From positions 124,001 through 188,000 of the forward strand of contig NW_025407829.1 in the NCBI RefSeq assembly GCF_003324165.1: a stretch of 64,000 bases of DNA. Direction: 5' to 3'. The notes beneath the pieces were generated by a model. That model was not told where the DNA came from, ran no database searches, and saw only the letters and a list, made by a program, of their open reading frames with translations. The position numbers were made by a program, and so were the translations under genes. The DNA comes from Naegleria lovaniensis. Its lineage: Eukaryota > Heterolobosea > Eutetramitea > Acrasida > Naegleriidae. This document shows, in pieces, positions 54,101-64,000 of the stretch. Position 1 is the stretch's first letter, and each line of letters opens with the position of its first letter.

Positions 54101-57100
54101 ACGTCTTCCTGAACCTTCAGATTGATATAGATGTGAAGGTAGACCCTCATCATCTGTTGGAACTGAAACTGTCAGTGAATCATCAGCCTTTCCAAGTACA
54201 TCTGTGAAAAGTTCAATTAAATTCACATAGACTGGAGATTGAGTCATGACAATGTCCTTGAACACGTAATTCACATAGGTATTCAGAAGCTTGTTCGATC
54301 GATCTGCACAATCAGTGATAACTGCTGCTCCCTTTAACATGGAAACAATAACTTGAAATACTGTTTTTTGCAAATCAAACAGTACGTTAGAAATTCCAAG
54401 AAAATCGAAAAGATCTCCTTGATTTTGACTTTCCCTAGAGGCTGTTAAATTTGAAGTCGTGAATGTGATACTTTTTCTTGTAGTAGTTCCAGTTTCAGTC
54501 GAAGGAAGTGAACTTTCTGTAATTGGTGACGCAGCTGTACCATCGGTTGATTTGTGTCTATTAAACAATCGATCTGTAAGTGACATTCTTTTCTTCATTT
54601 TATCATTCTTGATCTGATTCTGTTTTTGATCAAAAAGAGAAGAAGCATGACTCTCTTGTTGAGTCGAATTGTTGTATTGCTCTTGTTCTTGTTGAGCTTT
54701 CAAATATTCCAATAAATTAAATCCGTCCTCTCCAGGTTGTGCAACACGTTTGATAATTTCATTTTGCGATTGTTGTGGTGATGGAGTAGTGCTGGTGTCA
54801 ACTTCTTTTGATTTTCTCTTCAAAATATTCTTTAAGGAAAATCTCTTTTGGAGTGTTGATTTAGGTTGTGCGGCGTCCTTCATATCCTTATTTTCAGGAG
54901 AAGGAGTGCTATTAGGTGGTGATGAATTATTTGTAAAAGATTTTCTCTTAGCAGCTAAAATAGAACTCTTCAATGATTTTCGATCACCTGCTCCTGAGCT
55001 TGATGAAGCAGAGCTCGAGAGAGGAGGTTCTAATCCGAAACGAGCCGAGATGGATCTCAACATTTCATCCTCCGTGGAAGAGGATCCACCACTGATGGCA
55101 ACATTCACAGTGGATTCACCAAACAATGTACTCGATCGTGATGTTTCTTGCATTTGCTCAGCCTCCGTAACAAATGAATGTAATACATCAGGAATTCGAC
55201 ACATCACACTCAATAGCATATCCATGATGAGTGTGAAATGACTCACAATTTTCGAGAAGGGAACTTTCATTAAATTTTCAATCGATCTGCGACAATCCTT
55301 AACAGCTCGTGTGAGCTCTTTCACTTGTCCGTTCGATCCATCCTTAATGATACTAATGAATGGTGCACAATCGGCAAAGAATTGAAGAAGTAATTTCTCA
55401 TTGGGATAAATCGTTGAACACACCCGAGTGTTACACAAGAAGGATATTTTTTTAGGGTCATGACGTCGCTTCTCGAGGGAGAGTAATTGATTGGAACTTG
55501 CATTCACATTGACACTCAATCGTTTGGCGTCAGAGAGATAATTTCCAGTGAGTTTTTGATAGATGGGGAGTGAATAAGTGTATGTGAAATCTGTCATCTT
55601 GGAACAATGATTGTCAACAATATCCTTGATGGTGAGAACGGAATATCCAAAACAAATTTTTGGAACTTGGCCATCATTACCTAGAGTTTTCTTTCTCTTT
55701 TGGCCTTGCTTTTCAATGACTAGATGATACAAAGAAATCACTAAATGATTCTCTTTTTCAATAGGAAGAGGGAGAGCAATTTTGATTTCATCAATAAATC
55801 GAATAATGTGATCACAGTCAAACACGACATTGCAATAAATTTCAGAAACCAAAGATTGCCCAACGGGAGAAATAATTCTTGGAGCTGGTTTTCCAATAGC
55901 TTCCATATACTCAATTTTCACAAGTACATTCTTTGCTTTGAACTTTTTGATAGCAAGATTCTCTAAAAGTGCCATATCCGTGTCCAGAGAGGACAAATTT
56001 TCAACTTTAAATTTGTCAATGTTCAACGACACGGGAGAAATATACAGTAAATGTGAAAAATCAAAGTGAGGGAATTTGGGAAGCTTCTCGTGCAATTCTT
56101 CAATCCTGTATGACTGATAATTCAAATTGTCAAGTGAGGCACAACATTTTCGAAGTTCCTTTTCTTGTTGAGGATCTTTTGGATTGAGAATGGACATGTT
56201 TCGCAACTGAATTTTTTGAATGACTTCCTCAAGAGAAATCCATGCACCACTTGTTGTGAAAAGTGGTTTTTCAAGTTCGGATCCAAACAACAAAAGTCGC
56301 TCTACAGGATCATTTTCAAACTTCTTTGGATTGAATTTGAAACTTTCAAAAACAAGATATCCAGGAACTGCCTTGAGTTTTTTCAGGTTTCTTCTAATGA
56401 CATCAGTTTCAGCTTGAAGCAATTCTTTGAGATCGCACTCACGACTTGTGTGTGGAGTGTGAAATGAGAGTGAATTTTCAGCTTGTTGGCTAACAAGTTC
56501 ACACATTGCATCAACATACGATGCTTGTCGTTTTGAACTCACGGTGGCTTCTCCACTTTCTGACTCGGTAGCATTTTGTGGAGTAATGTGCTGAAAGAGG
56601 ACATCCATTGGTAAAAAGTATTTGATCGCATGAATACCATTTTCTTTCACAGGGCAAAAAGAAAATAAAAATGGTTCTTTGTGAGCTTTCAAACCCTGAA
56701 AATCATCGAGTGGTGTTGGTTGTGATTGTTGACACTCTGATTGGGTATCTTTCACGAGGGTATGATTCTTTCTTCCTGCATGATGTTGTTTGAGAATATG
56801 CTCTGAGGTTGCACCCTGCAATGTTTTGTACACGAAAATAACAGCATAAATATCTGTCAGTTGTTCTCCTTTCAAAACATGTGACAAGGAAAACAATGCT
56901 TTTGGTTGCTGATCCAATTGTTTTTGTAACTGTTTTTTGACATCCAATTCATCATAGAAACCATTAATCATTTGATGTGAAATCATGTGGAAATAAAACC
57001 TTTCACTCAATTTAGCTTTGGTTTTTGCATTGATGAGTTCAAGTGAAAGAAAATATGGCTCTAGTTCGCCAGCTTCTAATCGGAATCGATAAAATTTGGT

Positions 57101-58439
57101 GAGAATATTCAATTGGCTGTTTTCAATGAACAATATTGAACCAAATCATGATGATACTTTAGAAATAACTTACTCTTCCATAAAGTCATTTGGATGATAG
57201 GCCATTCTACGAGTGACAAATTCAAAAACATCTCTTGCTTGTTCATAGTAAAGTAGATTTGATGCCTACAATTAATTGATATCGATATATATATCGATTC
57301 CAAAAGTGAGAACGTGTGTTGAGTCAAATATATTTCCGTTTTTCAAAAAGTTCACAAAAAAACAATCATTGACAACCTACCTCTGCATTGTGTGGCAAAA
57401 TATTCACACTCTCTTTCTCATCATGTTTCATGACTGTGAATTCTCCGTTATACAAGTGCAAACAATTCTTTGCAAATAAATCCTGAATGGCATTGTCATC
57501 TCTCTTTTCAATAAAGAACTTGTTGACCGTCTTTGACTTTTCGACATCAATGTGCAATGTTTCGGAAAGTTTACAATATTCTTGTCCATTATGATCATGA
57601 CTTGTCGTTTGATTTGGAACATGCTCTTCAAAATACTTGTAATCATTTTCAAGCGTATGTTTCACATTCTTGACACTCATCGAGGAGGCATTATTTACAA
57701 ATGAAATTCCATTATTAACCACAGCCGAATTTGGTGAAGTAGGAACGACAAGTTCTGGTGTTACTTGTGGTTGTGACGATGATGGAATCGAACATACAGT
57801 ACTCGAGTTCGATCCATCCACAGAGTTTGAATTCAACACAATTCCAGCATTAATACTCGAATGTCTAGCAGCTCGACTATTTGCCCTTGATTGTTTATAA
57901 GTGTTGAACAAGGCTACGGTTGAAGATGAGGAAGAATTGGATAACGACGAGTGAGAAGTTGTTGTTGTAGGAGTTGTACCACTATTACTACTACTATTTG
58001 GAGAATCAATTCTTTGAGAAGAGGATGACAGGAGTGATTTTGTATCATACATTGGAGTCAAAGGAGTCGTAGTAGTAGTAATGTTGGCAGTTGTTATCAT
58101 CATGGGTGTTATCTCATCTAGATTTTGTGAATCATGATGATTTTGAGAGTGTTGATGGTTGTTATTATTGGAATCATTCAATGAAACATTTTCATCCATG
58201 TTGTTGTTGTTCGTTGTTGGAAATGATTCATTGAATACGGATTGTTGTTGTTTGATGTAGTCATGAGGGGTGGTCACTGAAATGTCATTGTCATCTTGTT
58301 CGTCATGAATAACCGAATCGTAGGGAATGTCAATGGTTGGTGTGGTGGTTGTTGTTTCAACAGTTGGTGTTGAGAGAGGATCGTGATGCAGCATTGGTTC
58401 TACTTGTTGTTGCTGTGATGATGAATCATGATGCAGCAT
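51153..58439 (-). CDS. DOCK-like (DHR-1) protein with C-terminal RasGEF
   Basis: Model: 58439-57381, 57265-57174, 57116-51991, 51946-51153 (introns 115, 57 and 44 nt), 2356 residues. A 270-residue Gln/Asn/Ser/Thr-rich N terminus precedes a region like the front of DOCK proteins: KEPFLFSFCPV, then a C2/DHR-1-like block around 780-960 (NHLVISLYHLVIEKQG, KICFGYSVLTIKDI) and the typical RVCSTIYPNEKLLLQFF. A long helical, armadillo-like middle follows. Where DOCK proteins carry DHR-2, this one has a RasGEF N-terminal (REM) module near 1915-2040 (FLVTYRSFCTPETLLTLMM, RVWVQDHSYDF) and a CDC25 catalytic domain (EIAKQITLLESNIFTAIEP, EFFGLGW, RVRKVKQWINVAWECKNLNN, PYIGIYLTDMVFIEDG). It would exchange nucleotide on a Ras/Rap GTPase at membranes. 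The last intron changes frame just before the CDC25 domain and could instead be a frame error. Confidence 0.8.
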
Positions 58440-58771
58440 TTGTGTATTTTTTTAAGAAAAAGTGTCACTTGTCATTGTTGCTTTGGAAAAAAACATCGAT
58501 TGGTTATTGGTTTGGGAAGCGTTGGATTTATTGGTAAAAATTATCAAACCGCTGTCTATCGCCAAATTTTACAATTACTGAATCCAACCTTAGCACTCAC
58601 GTTACAACATTAGATCTTTACAACCTCAAGAAACGTGATGCAAGGTTACAGAACAATTAAAAAGAATTCGAACATTGTTAAGAAATCAAAGATTTTTTGC
58701 TTCTAATAAGTGTAAGGACTGATTCGAAATATTTAACAACAACAAAAAATATAATTCATTATTCCTTATAG
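58440..58771. other. intergenic between divergent genes
   Basis: 332 bp between the start codons of the DOCK-RasGEF gene and the LRR gene. AT-rich with T-runs beside the minus-strand start; no motif or RNA gene recognised. Confidence 0.5.
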
Positions 58772-60661
58772 ATGATTCTTGATCATGACACTTTATTTCA
58801 CATGATGCAATTTCTAGATCATGTATTCGTGATCGGAACGTGCTCCGTGGTGTGTCAACAGTGGCATCAAATTTCTTCCAAGATTCCTTTCCATTTCAAT
58901 TTTAAACACAAAAGACGAGCCTTGATTCCACTCATTTTGAATTCAACTCTGAATTATGAATTGAACATCATTGAATTAAATTTAAATGACATGAACTTGG
59001 GAGATGATTTTATTGAAAAGTTGTCGTCCAATTATGGTATGATGACATTGAAACACTTGAAAATTTTAAAAATTAGAAAATGTTGTCGTGAGAATGGTGT
59101 GAAATGGATTGCAACAAGTTCCGTAATGAAAAATTTAACACAATTGAACATTTCTGATTGCAATGTTGATTCTGACATGCTCAGCGTGGTTGCTACCAGT
59201 TCATACATGCAAAACTTGACCAAGTTAAATATTTCAAGTAATGGATTTGATGATGACGGAGTGATTTCATTGTCAAAAAGTGAATACATGTCCAATCTCA
59301 CTTCTCTAAATATGAACAGGTGTGGATTTACAGAAATTGGGATGATTTCTTTGATCCATAGTCCGTACATTCGAAATTTGAGATCGTTGAAATATGCAAG
59401 TGATCATTCAGCATTATCAGCAGAAACTGTCGAGAGAATGGCTTCTTCGGATCAATTTAAACATTTAACCAAGCTTTCGTTGTGCGAATTATTGGAAAAC
59501 GACAGCTATTCAACAATTGCTAATAGTGAAACTATGAAAAACTTAACATCAATTACAATCAACCAGTCAATATTGTTAGAACATGCAATTCAATGCTTTG
59601 CATCAAGTCCTTTCATGTCCAATTTAACTGAAATATCAGCTAATGACCACATTCACGAGAACGACAATACCTCAGGAGGAGAGCTCGCTATTGCCCAATC
59701 CAAATATCTCAAAAAGTTGAAACGTCTCCATATCTATTCCAGAAACGATCAAGTGCTCAAAGAATTATTTACGAGTGAAAATGTCAAGAATTTGACTGAA
59801 TTGAGTGGAGTCATGGTGAGTGAATCCTTTTGTCATTGTCCTTATTTTACCAATATTACCCAACTTTCATTGTCATTTGATGAAACCGATTCATCATGCA
59901 AGTATTTATCAATCAATAGATATTTGACCAAATTGAAATACTTGAGACTTGTAGACTTTCCAGACGATGCAATTGAATCTATTTGTCAGTCAGAAAACAT
60001 TTCAACATTGATTGCTCTTGAATTGAGAAGTGATCGTCAAAACTCCTCTTCCTCATTAATTTCCATTGCAAAAAGTCCTTTTCTTAAGAATTTACAACAA
60101 TTATGTCTTGGATTTATCGATTATCCCAACAAGGGATTTGAAGAATTGTGTGCTTCACAAAACATGAAACATTTACAAGTGCTTGAAATTGGTAATCTTT
60201 CCACAAATGCCTTAGAATGTATTCGTGAAAGTCCCTATTTGAATCAGCTTAGAGTTTTGCAATTATTGGCAGACGGATATTGGTTTTATATATATGGAAA
60301 CATTCAAAACTGTACTGTATTAGCCAATTGTTCGAACATGTCAAATTTAACAGAATTGGATCTTTCTTTCAATGCCATAGATGATGAAAGTGCAGTCGCC
60401 ATTGCCAATGGTTCACATTTGAATAATTTAAGAAAATTATGGTTGTTTGAGAATGCAGTTGGCAATGAGGGATTTCTTGCTTTACTAAAAAGTAGCTGTT
60501 TAAGGTTGGATTATCTAGATTTAGCTTATAACAGTATTAAGGATGATGCTGTTGAGGACTGGAATGAGCTCGTTCCATATGCGACCTACATGACATTGTT
60601 AAAACTTGAAGGGAATGATATCACTGAAGAACATCTTTCATTAGTTTGTCGATGGTTTTAA
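58772..60661 (+). CDS. leucine-rich-repeat protein with N-terminal F-box-like segment
   Basis: Single-exon frame of 629 residues. The first 40 residues (DTLFHMMQFLDHVFVIGTC, VCQQWHQIS) look like an F-box. Leucine-rich repeats of about 24-26 residues fill the rest, with the recurring pattern S.yM.NLT.LN.s.n.hdddgv, as in SSYMQNLTKLNISSNGFDDD, and later MSNLTELDLSFNAIDDESAV and LNNLRKLWLFENAVGNEGF. This is the layout of FBXL-type SCF adaptors, in which the repeats pick the substrate, and such proteins are abundant in Naegleria-like genomes. No membrane segment or enzyme domain is present. Confidence 0.82.
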   Translation: MILDHDTLFHMMQFLDHVFVIGTCSVVCQQWHQISSKIPFHFNFKHKRRALIPLILNSTLNYELNIIELNLNDMNLGDDFIEKLSSNYGMMTLKHLKILKIRKCCRENGVKWIATSSVMKNLTQLNISDCNVDSDMLSVVATSSYMQNLTKLNISSNGFDDDGVISLSKSEYMSNLTSLNMNRCGFTEIGMISLIHSPYIRNLRSLKYASDHSALSAETVERMASSDQFKHLTKLSLCELLENDSYSTIANSETMKNLTSITINQSILLEHAIQCFASSPFMSNLTEISANDHIHENDNTSGGELAIAQSKYLKKLKRLHIYSRNDQVLKELFTSENVKNLTELSGVMVSESFCHCPYFTNITQLSLSFDETDSSCKYLSINRYLTKLKYLRLVDFPDDAIESICQSENISTLIALELRSDRQNSSSSLISIAKSPFLKNLQQLCLGFIDYPNKGFEELCASQNMKHLQVLEIGNLSTNALECIRESPYLNQLRVLQLLADGYWFYIYGNIQNCTVLANCSNMSNLTELDLSFNAIDDESAVAIANGSHLNNLRKLWLFENAVGNEGFLALLKSSCLRLDYLDLAYNSIKDDAVEDWNELVPYATYMTLLKLEGNDITEEHLSLVCRWF

Positions 60662-60719
60662 TATATTAATACAAATGGAATGGAATTCGAACTTTTGTTC
60701 AACATTTCGTATCTGTATT

Positions 60720-61140
60720 TAAGATCAGCTTCTATTCGGTTACGCAAGGATCGAACATGATGTTGAGGCTATGAATACTGCTCTTCGACTAAAAGCAAAT
60801 TCTTTACAATTCGTTCCATATGAAATCATTTGCAAGAATGAATTTGGAGCATGTATGAGAACATATTAAACGAAACATTAAGATTAGATGAACAACCATT
60901 CATTGAAAGTAAAGATCTGGATTTCACTCACACCCGTGATCTTGTCGTTCATCAACAATCCTCAACAAAAACATGGAAATGTCCAATCAGTTCTTGCTTG
61001 TTCCACGTACTTTTTCAAATATGGAAAATATTTATAATACATTGCAACCTGTTGAAAATCTGTCCCGTTCATTCGCAGCGAATCCACAAAACGAAAGGTG
61101 TACCAAATGAAAGATGTAAAGAATTCATTCAACCAAAGAC
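60720..61140 (+). pseudogene. degraded coding remnant
   Basis: Several short coding-like stretches lie in different frames without splice sites that connect them: ARIEHDVEAMNTALRLKANS at about 60740-60810, NETLRLDEQPFIESKDLDF at about 60865-60930 and MENIYNTLQPVENLSRSF at about 61022-61080. Stops and frame changes interrupt them. I read the stretch as the worn remains of a host gene lost between the LRR gene and the next gene. The family cannot be told. Confidence 0.4.
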
Positions 61141-61151
61141 GCAGTACAACC

Positions 61152-62219
61152 ATGACCGAATTACAGTTTGTGTCACGTGCATTCGTGATGTCGTGTGGTC
61201 TTGCTGTTGGAGTGTTGTTGTATTGTTTTGCAACAATCTCACACGTAAACAACAGGTCTCCTCTTCAAGTCACACGTCCAACGAGCCCGAACAAGGAAAT
61301 TTATATGAAATATATTCAGCTCCCAATTCCAAAGTCATGCAGCTCTTTCATTTCAATCCAATGAATGCATTACCTTCTCCTGTTGGACCTCCAATCGCTC
61401 AAGATCTTCAATTAGAATTGGGTTTTCAATTAGCAGATATCGATCCAAGAAATCAATTGTTTTATATATTGGCTCGTCGAAATGACTCGAATGTATTCAA
61501 AGAAGAATTACTTGGTTTGAGTTTGACGAATGGTCAAATTGTGAAACAAACCATTCTTCATACCATCGTTCCTGGTCGTACCACATTTGGAAGAGCTCAA
61601 TACTTGAATGTGAATCCAATGAATGGAGATGTGTTTGTCGTTTGCAATTTGACTCCAAATATTCATTTGTTTTCGTTATTGAAGATTTCTTTTAAGGGAG
61701 ATCAATCCAATATCACCATTCTTAATCATGGATTTAGTGGAATTGGGTCTAATGATGGATTATCTGCATTCGATTTCAAAAACAATGTACTCGTAATTTC
61801 CTTTACTTTTAATCCAACGGAGGACCCTTCTCTTGTTGCATTGGATGGAACCACAGGCCAGATATTGAAAATTGATCCAAACAAAGGTTTAATGAACACA
61901 TTGACATTTGACGCAAAGTACTGGATTCATACTAGGTATTGGTTTCGATCTGCAAAGAAATCAAAGAACTATATTGTATTTGGAGAGTAGAACTTTGCAA
62001 GTTCGAAAAATTGTGTATATTGAGAAGTTGAGTACTCGTGTATTATTCTATGGAGGTTCCTTGGATACAGTGAGAAGAGTCATGTATTGTTTCATGTCCA
62101 AGATCAAGAGTTTGGAAGTGGATTTGGTAACCATTGAGGTCGATACAGGGAAAGTCGTTGAAACATCTCCGGTTTTAATTCTTCCTCAAAATTTACTTGT
62201 TTATAATGGTGATCAATAA
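61152..62219 (+). CDS. membrane-anchored, propeller-like protein of unknown function
   Basis: Three-exon model 61152-61244, 61286-61886, 61936-62219 (325 residues; introns 41 and 49 nt). Both introns are needed to keep frame; the second runs from GTTTAA to ACTAG. The first exon is a signal anchor (FVMSCGLAVGVLLYCFATI). The body shows repeated four-strand-like units: FQLADIDPRNQLFYILAR, QYLNVNPMNGDVFVVCNL, LVALDGTTGQILKIDP, GIGFDLQRNQRTILYLES and VDLVTIEVDTGKVVETSP, as in NHL, YVTN or quinoprotein-type beta-propellers, although too short for a full seven blades. Likely outside the cytosol. The function is unknown. Confidence 0.65.
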
Positions 62220-62322
62220 AACGATGAGTATATGGGAGGTACAGAATCTGTTTTTGCGAAATCAACGAGTCTAATGTTTTTGTAATTTACATCATAAAAA
62301 CAATGTACTGAAAGACATGATC

Positions 62323-62440
62323 GGCTACGGCCATATCACGATGAATGCACCTCATCCCGTCCGATTTGAGAAGTTAAGCATCGTCGAGCTGCATCAGTAC
62401 TGAGGTTGGAGACAACTTGGGAACCTGCAGTGCTGTAGCC
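62323..62440 (+). rRNA. 5S ribosomal RNA
   Basis: 118 nt closed by a perfect 9-bp helix I (GGCTACGGC with GCTGTAGCC). Internal control regions are recognisable: AAGTTAAGCATCGTC (box A region) and CAGTACTGAGGTTGG followed by GGGAACCTG (box C region). Five T residues at 62441-62445 give the pol III terminator. Only one copy is present in the window, so this is a dispersed 5S gene or one not in a local tandem array. Confidence 0.93.
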
Positions 62441-62589
62441 TTTTTGCCTTGTTGAAAAGTGTCAACGCTACCTCAGTTGGATTTGTTTTCACAGCAGCTC
62501 GTTGTTTTTTGGTAATGCTGTTTGACCGTAATAGGCTTTAATCTTCCAACCTGGCTATCCCATCAACAGAATTCCAATTCAACTGTCCA

Positions 62590-63146
62590 ATGGTTAATGG
62601 AGCATTGAGAGAGATCTATGACTGCCAGTTGAATTGGAGTCCAGAAGTCATGGGCAATGAAGCGAGAATGCAAACCAAAAACGACCAACAAACGAAGAGA
62701 AAACAAGCTCCAAAGAAATCTTCCTCAGAAGAAAGAGCTGTAAAGAAAACAAAGCGACAAACTCAGTCCTGCTCGTCTTCATCCAGCGCTGGAAAAGACC
62801 TTGTTTACTCATCATGTGAGTCATTTCCTTCCACGACTGCTGAATCTGTTGCTTCTCTTTCTCAACCTGTCAGTGTTCAAGGGAGTAACCTGCCATTGAA
62901 TCCTTCACGTATCGTTTTACTTGGCTTATCCTTTCATTTGGACTTCACATATCATTTTCAACAGTGTTGCTCTGTTTACCAAATGATATTCCCAACCAAT
63001 TCAATGCCCAAGGTGGCAACTGTGGTTCATTACATCGGACTGAGACCTGTCTTCAAAACTCACCTGTTGATAATCAGCAACAACAAATGCTGACAGCCCA
63101 AGATGAATGCGCTTGTCGAAACACCAACATTTTCCATTGGAGGTGA
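62590..63146 (+). CDS. small basic, Ser-rich protein, unknown
   Basis: Two-exon model 62590-62908 and 62965-63146 (166 residues; 56-nt GTATCG...CAACAG intron). The unspliced frame gives a different end (to 63093), so the splice is a choice based on the Gln-rich, coding-like second exon (NQQQQMLTAQDECACRN). The N-terminal exon is rich in Lys, Arg and Ser (KRKQAPKKSSSEERAVKKTK), a likely nuclear signal. No domain is recognised. The second exon overlaps a coding-like frame on the opposite strand, so one of the two is wrong. Confidence 0.4.
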
Positions 63147-63149
63147 CAA

Positions 63150-63425
63150 GATCCGTTGAGATAAGAGATGAAAGGGCTGCAATGGAGGAGTGCAACGACC
63201 TTCTGGAAGAATTGGATTCTAACATTTGAGGAAGATGCATGGTAATGCCAAATAATTGTCGAAAATCTGTTTCATTCTTTTTCAAAATATCGTTGGGATG
63301 TTTGGTGGCTGCCTCTGGCGATGATAAAATAAATTCAATAAGTGAAAGAAGTAGCAATTTCAGATTTCGAGTACAGCCTTGAATTATTTCAAGCAAGATT
63401 GAACCACTGTTATTGATGTCCTCCT
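63150..63425 (-). other. possible exon on the minus strand
   Basis: The minus strand reads as helical, coding-like protein here (EIIQGCTRNLKLLLLSLIEF, RQLFGITMHLPQMLESN, RSLHSSIAALSSLIS). It lies just downstream of the coiled-coil gene and could be its further exon or a separate gene, but I find no clear splice pair or start. Listed so that it is not lost. Confidence 0.3.
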
Positions 63426-64000
63426 CTATTTATTATTGACATTGGTCAGTTGGTTATTGAACATTCGGGTTAAAGGTCCACCAAGGGCAATAGGGTTTGG
63501 ATAACTGTGAACAGACTTGAATGACTGCTTTGAACTTTCTTTTCTCAACAAGTCATTCAGTGAAATTAGTTCAGAGTTTTCTTTTGTAAGCTTTTCAATT
63601 TCTTCTTTGTCATGCACACTTTCGTTGTGAATTGTTTGTACTTTCAACTCAAGCTGAACCATTTCTGCCTTTAGTTCCGTATTTTCCTTGGTGAACATTT
63701 CAACGGAGTCTTTTAGTTTCATGTTATCTGCTTCCTTTAAATCCAATGACGAATTCAATTTTGTAATTTCATCAGTAAAATCCATTTTGGCTTTATCCAA
63801 CATTTGGTTGATATTTTCAATATTGGATTTGAGAGAATATATCTCCTCTGTCTTACTATTCACAATTCCTTCCAATTCTTGTTTGTAATTCATTAACTCC
63901 TTTGCTTGAGTTGTTAATCCAGAATTTTCTAAAACTAGCCTTTGGTTTTCTTCAACCAACGTTTCTCTTGCTTTCACCTCAGCCTCAATTTGGAAAGTTA
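63426..64000 (-). CDS. coiled-coil protein, 5' end outside window
   Basis: The frame is open to the window edge, so the N terminus lies beyond 64000; the GTG at 63977 is internal. The visible 190 residues are a continuous heptad coiled coil (ENQRLVLENSGLTTQAKEL, MVQLELKVQTIHNESVHDK) followed by a short Pro/Gly-containing tail (YPNPIALGGPLTRMFNNQL) and a TAG stop. No enzyme domain is visible. A tether, golgin or kinesin-like tail is possible but cannot be told. Confidence 0.65.
   Translation of the reverse strand, partial: TFQIEAEVKARETLVEENQRLVLENSGLTTQAKELMNYKQELEGIVNSKTEEIYSLKSNIENINQMLDKAKMDFTDEITKLNSSLDLKEADNMKLKDSVEMFTKENTELKAEMVQLELKVQTIHNESVHDKEEIEKLTKENSELISLNDLLRKESSKQSFKSVHSYPNPIALGGPLTRMFNNQLTNVNNK

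Noticed and set aside
60851-61990. Unspliced 379-residue plus-strand frame
   Set aside because: Its first 130 residues are non-conserved and overlap a degraded remnant; the spliced model from 61152 has a clear signal anchor and continues past 61990 into conserved sequence.
1-64000. CRISPR arrays, bacterial operons, riboswitches
   Set aside because: None seen; the sequence is eukaryotic nuclear DNA with spliceosomal introns.

Overview
The window is nuclear DNA of a compact, AT-rich protist genome, most like a heterolobosean amoeba of the Naegleria type. This is an inference from four things: few and very short GT-AG introns (many 40-100 nt), very close gene ends, A-runs just before start codons, and a gene set rich in Ras/RasGEF, 7TM-RGS, F-box, BTB and LRR proteins beside standard eukaryotic genes (RAD50, ALC1, gamma-glutamyltransferase). 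About 27 protein genes, one 5S rRNA gene, one intact tRNA-Cys gene and several tRNA fragments are supported. Several CDS entries are spliced models read from splice sites and reading frame, so they differ from single open frames.

Layout. 0-12.4 kb: the end of a coiled-coil gene, an ALC1/CHD1L-type remodeller carrying a macro domain plus a BRCT-like domain, a DUF4246 (2-oxoglutarate/Fe type) gene fired divergently from it, and two tandem GRF-zinc-finger/F-box paralogues. 12.6-25.7 kb: BAHD acyltransferase, a four-pass membrane protein, a CaaX-ended Ras-like GTPase with an F-box-like front end, a probable mitochondrial protein, gamma-glutamyltransferase, a PARG-like glycohydrolase and a BTB protein.

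26-34.4 kb is the accessory region. A tRNA-Cys gene on the minus strand appears split at its anticodon loop: its 5' part lies at 32283-32314 and its 3' part at 27679-27741, with a 7-nt direct repeat (AATCCAA) at the two break points. The 4.5 kb between them carries an intact intron-bearing tRNA-Cys gene, a 221-bp near-identical copy of the 3' end of the neighbouring RAD50 gene, and an 880-residue protein joining a Myb/SANT-like domain to a two-motif LAGLIDADG endonuclease resembling HO and the yeast VMA intein. I read this as a homing-endonuclease element lodged in a tRNA gene and carrying a replacement tRNA; it is the best candidate for an undescribed system here.

34.4-64 kb: RAD50, an IPT/TIG-domain protein, a 7TM-RGS receptor, small membrane proteins, an acid-ceramidase/NAAA-type amidase, an F-box gene, a 2356-residue protein with a DOCK-like front half and a RasGEF back half, an LRR/F-box protein, a membrane-anchored propeller-like protein, a 5S rRNA gene and the start of another coiled-coil gene. 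Two functional themes recur: poly(ADP-ribose)/DNA-break biology (ALC1, PARG-like protein, RAD50, GRF fingers) and small-GTPase/G-protein signalling (Ras-like GTPase, DOCK-RasGEF, 7TM-RGS).
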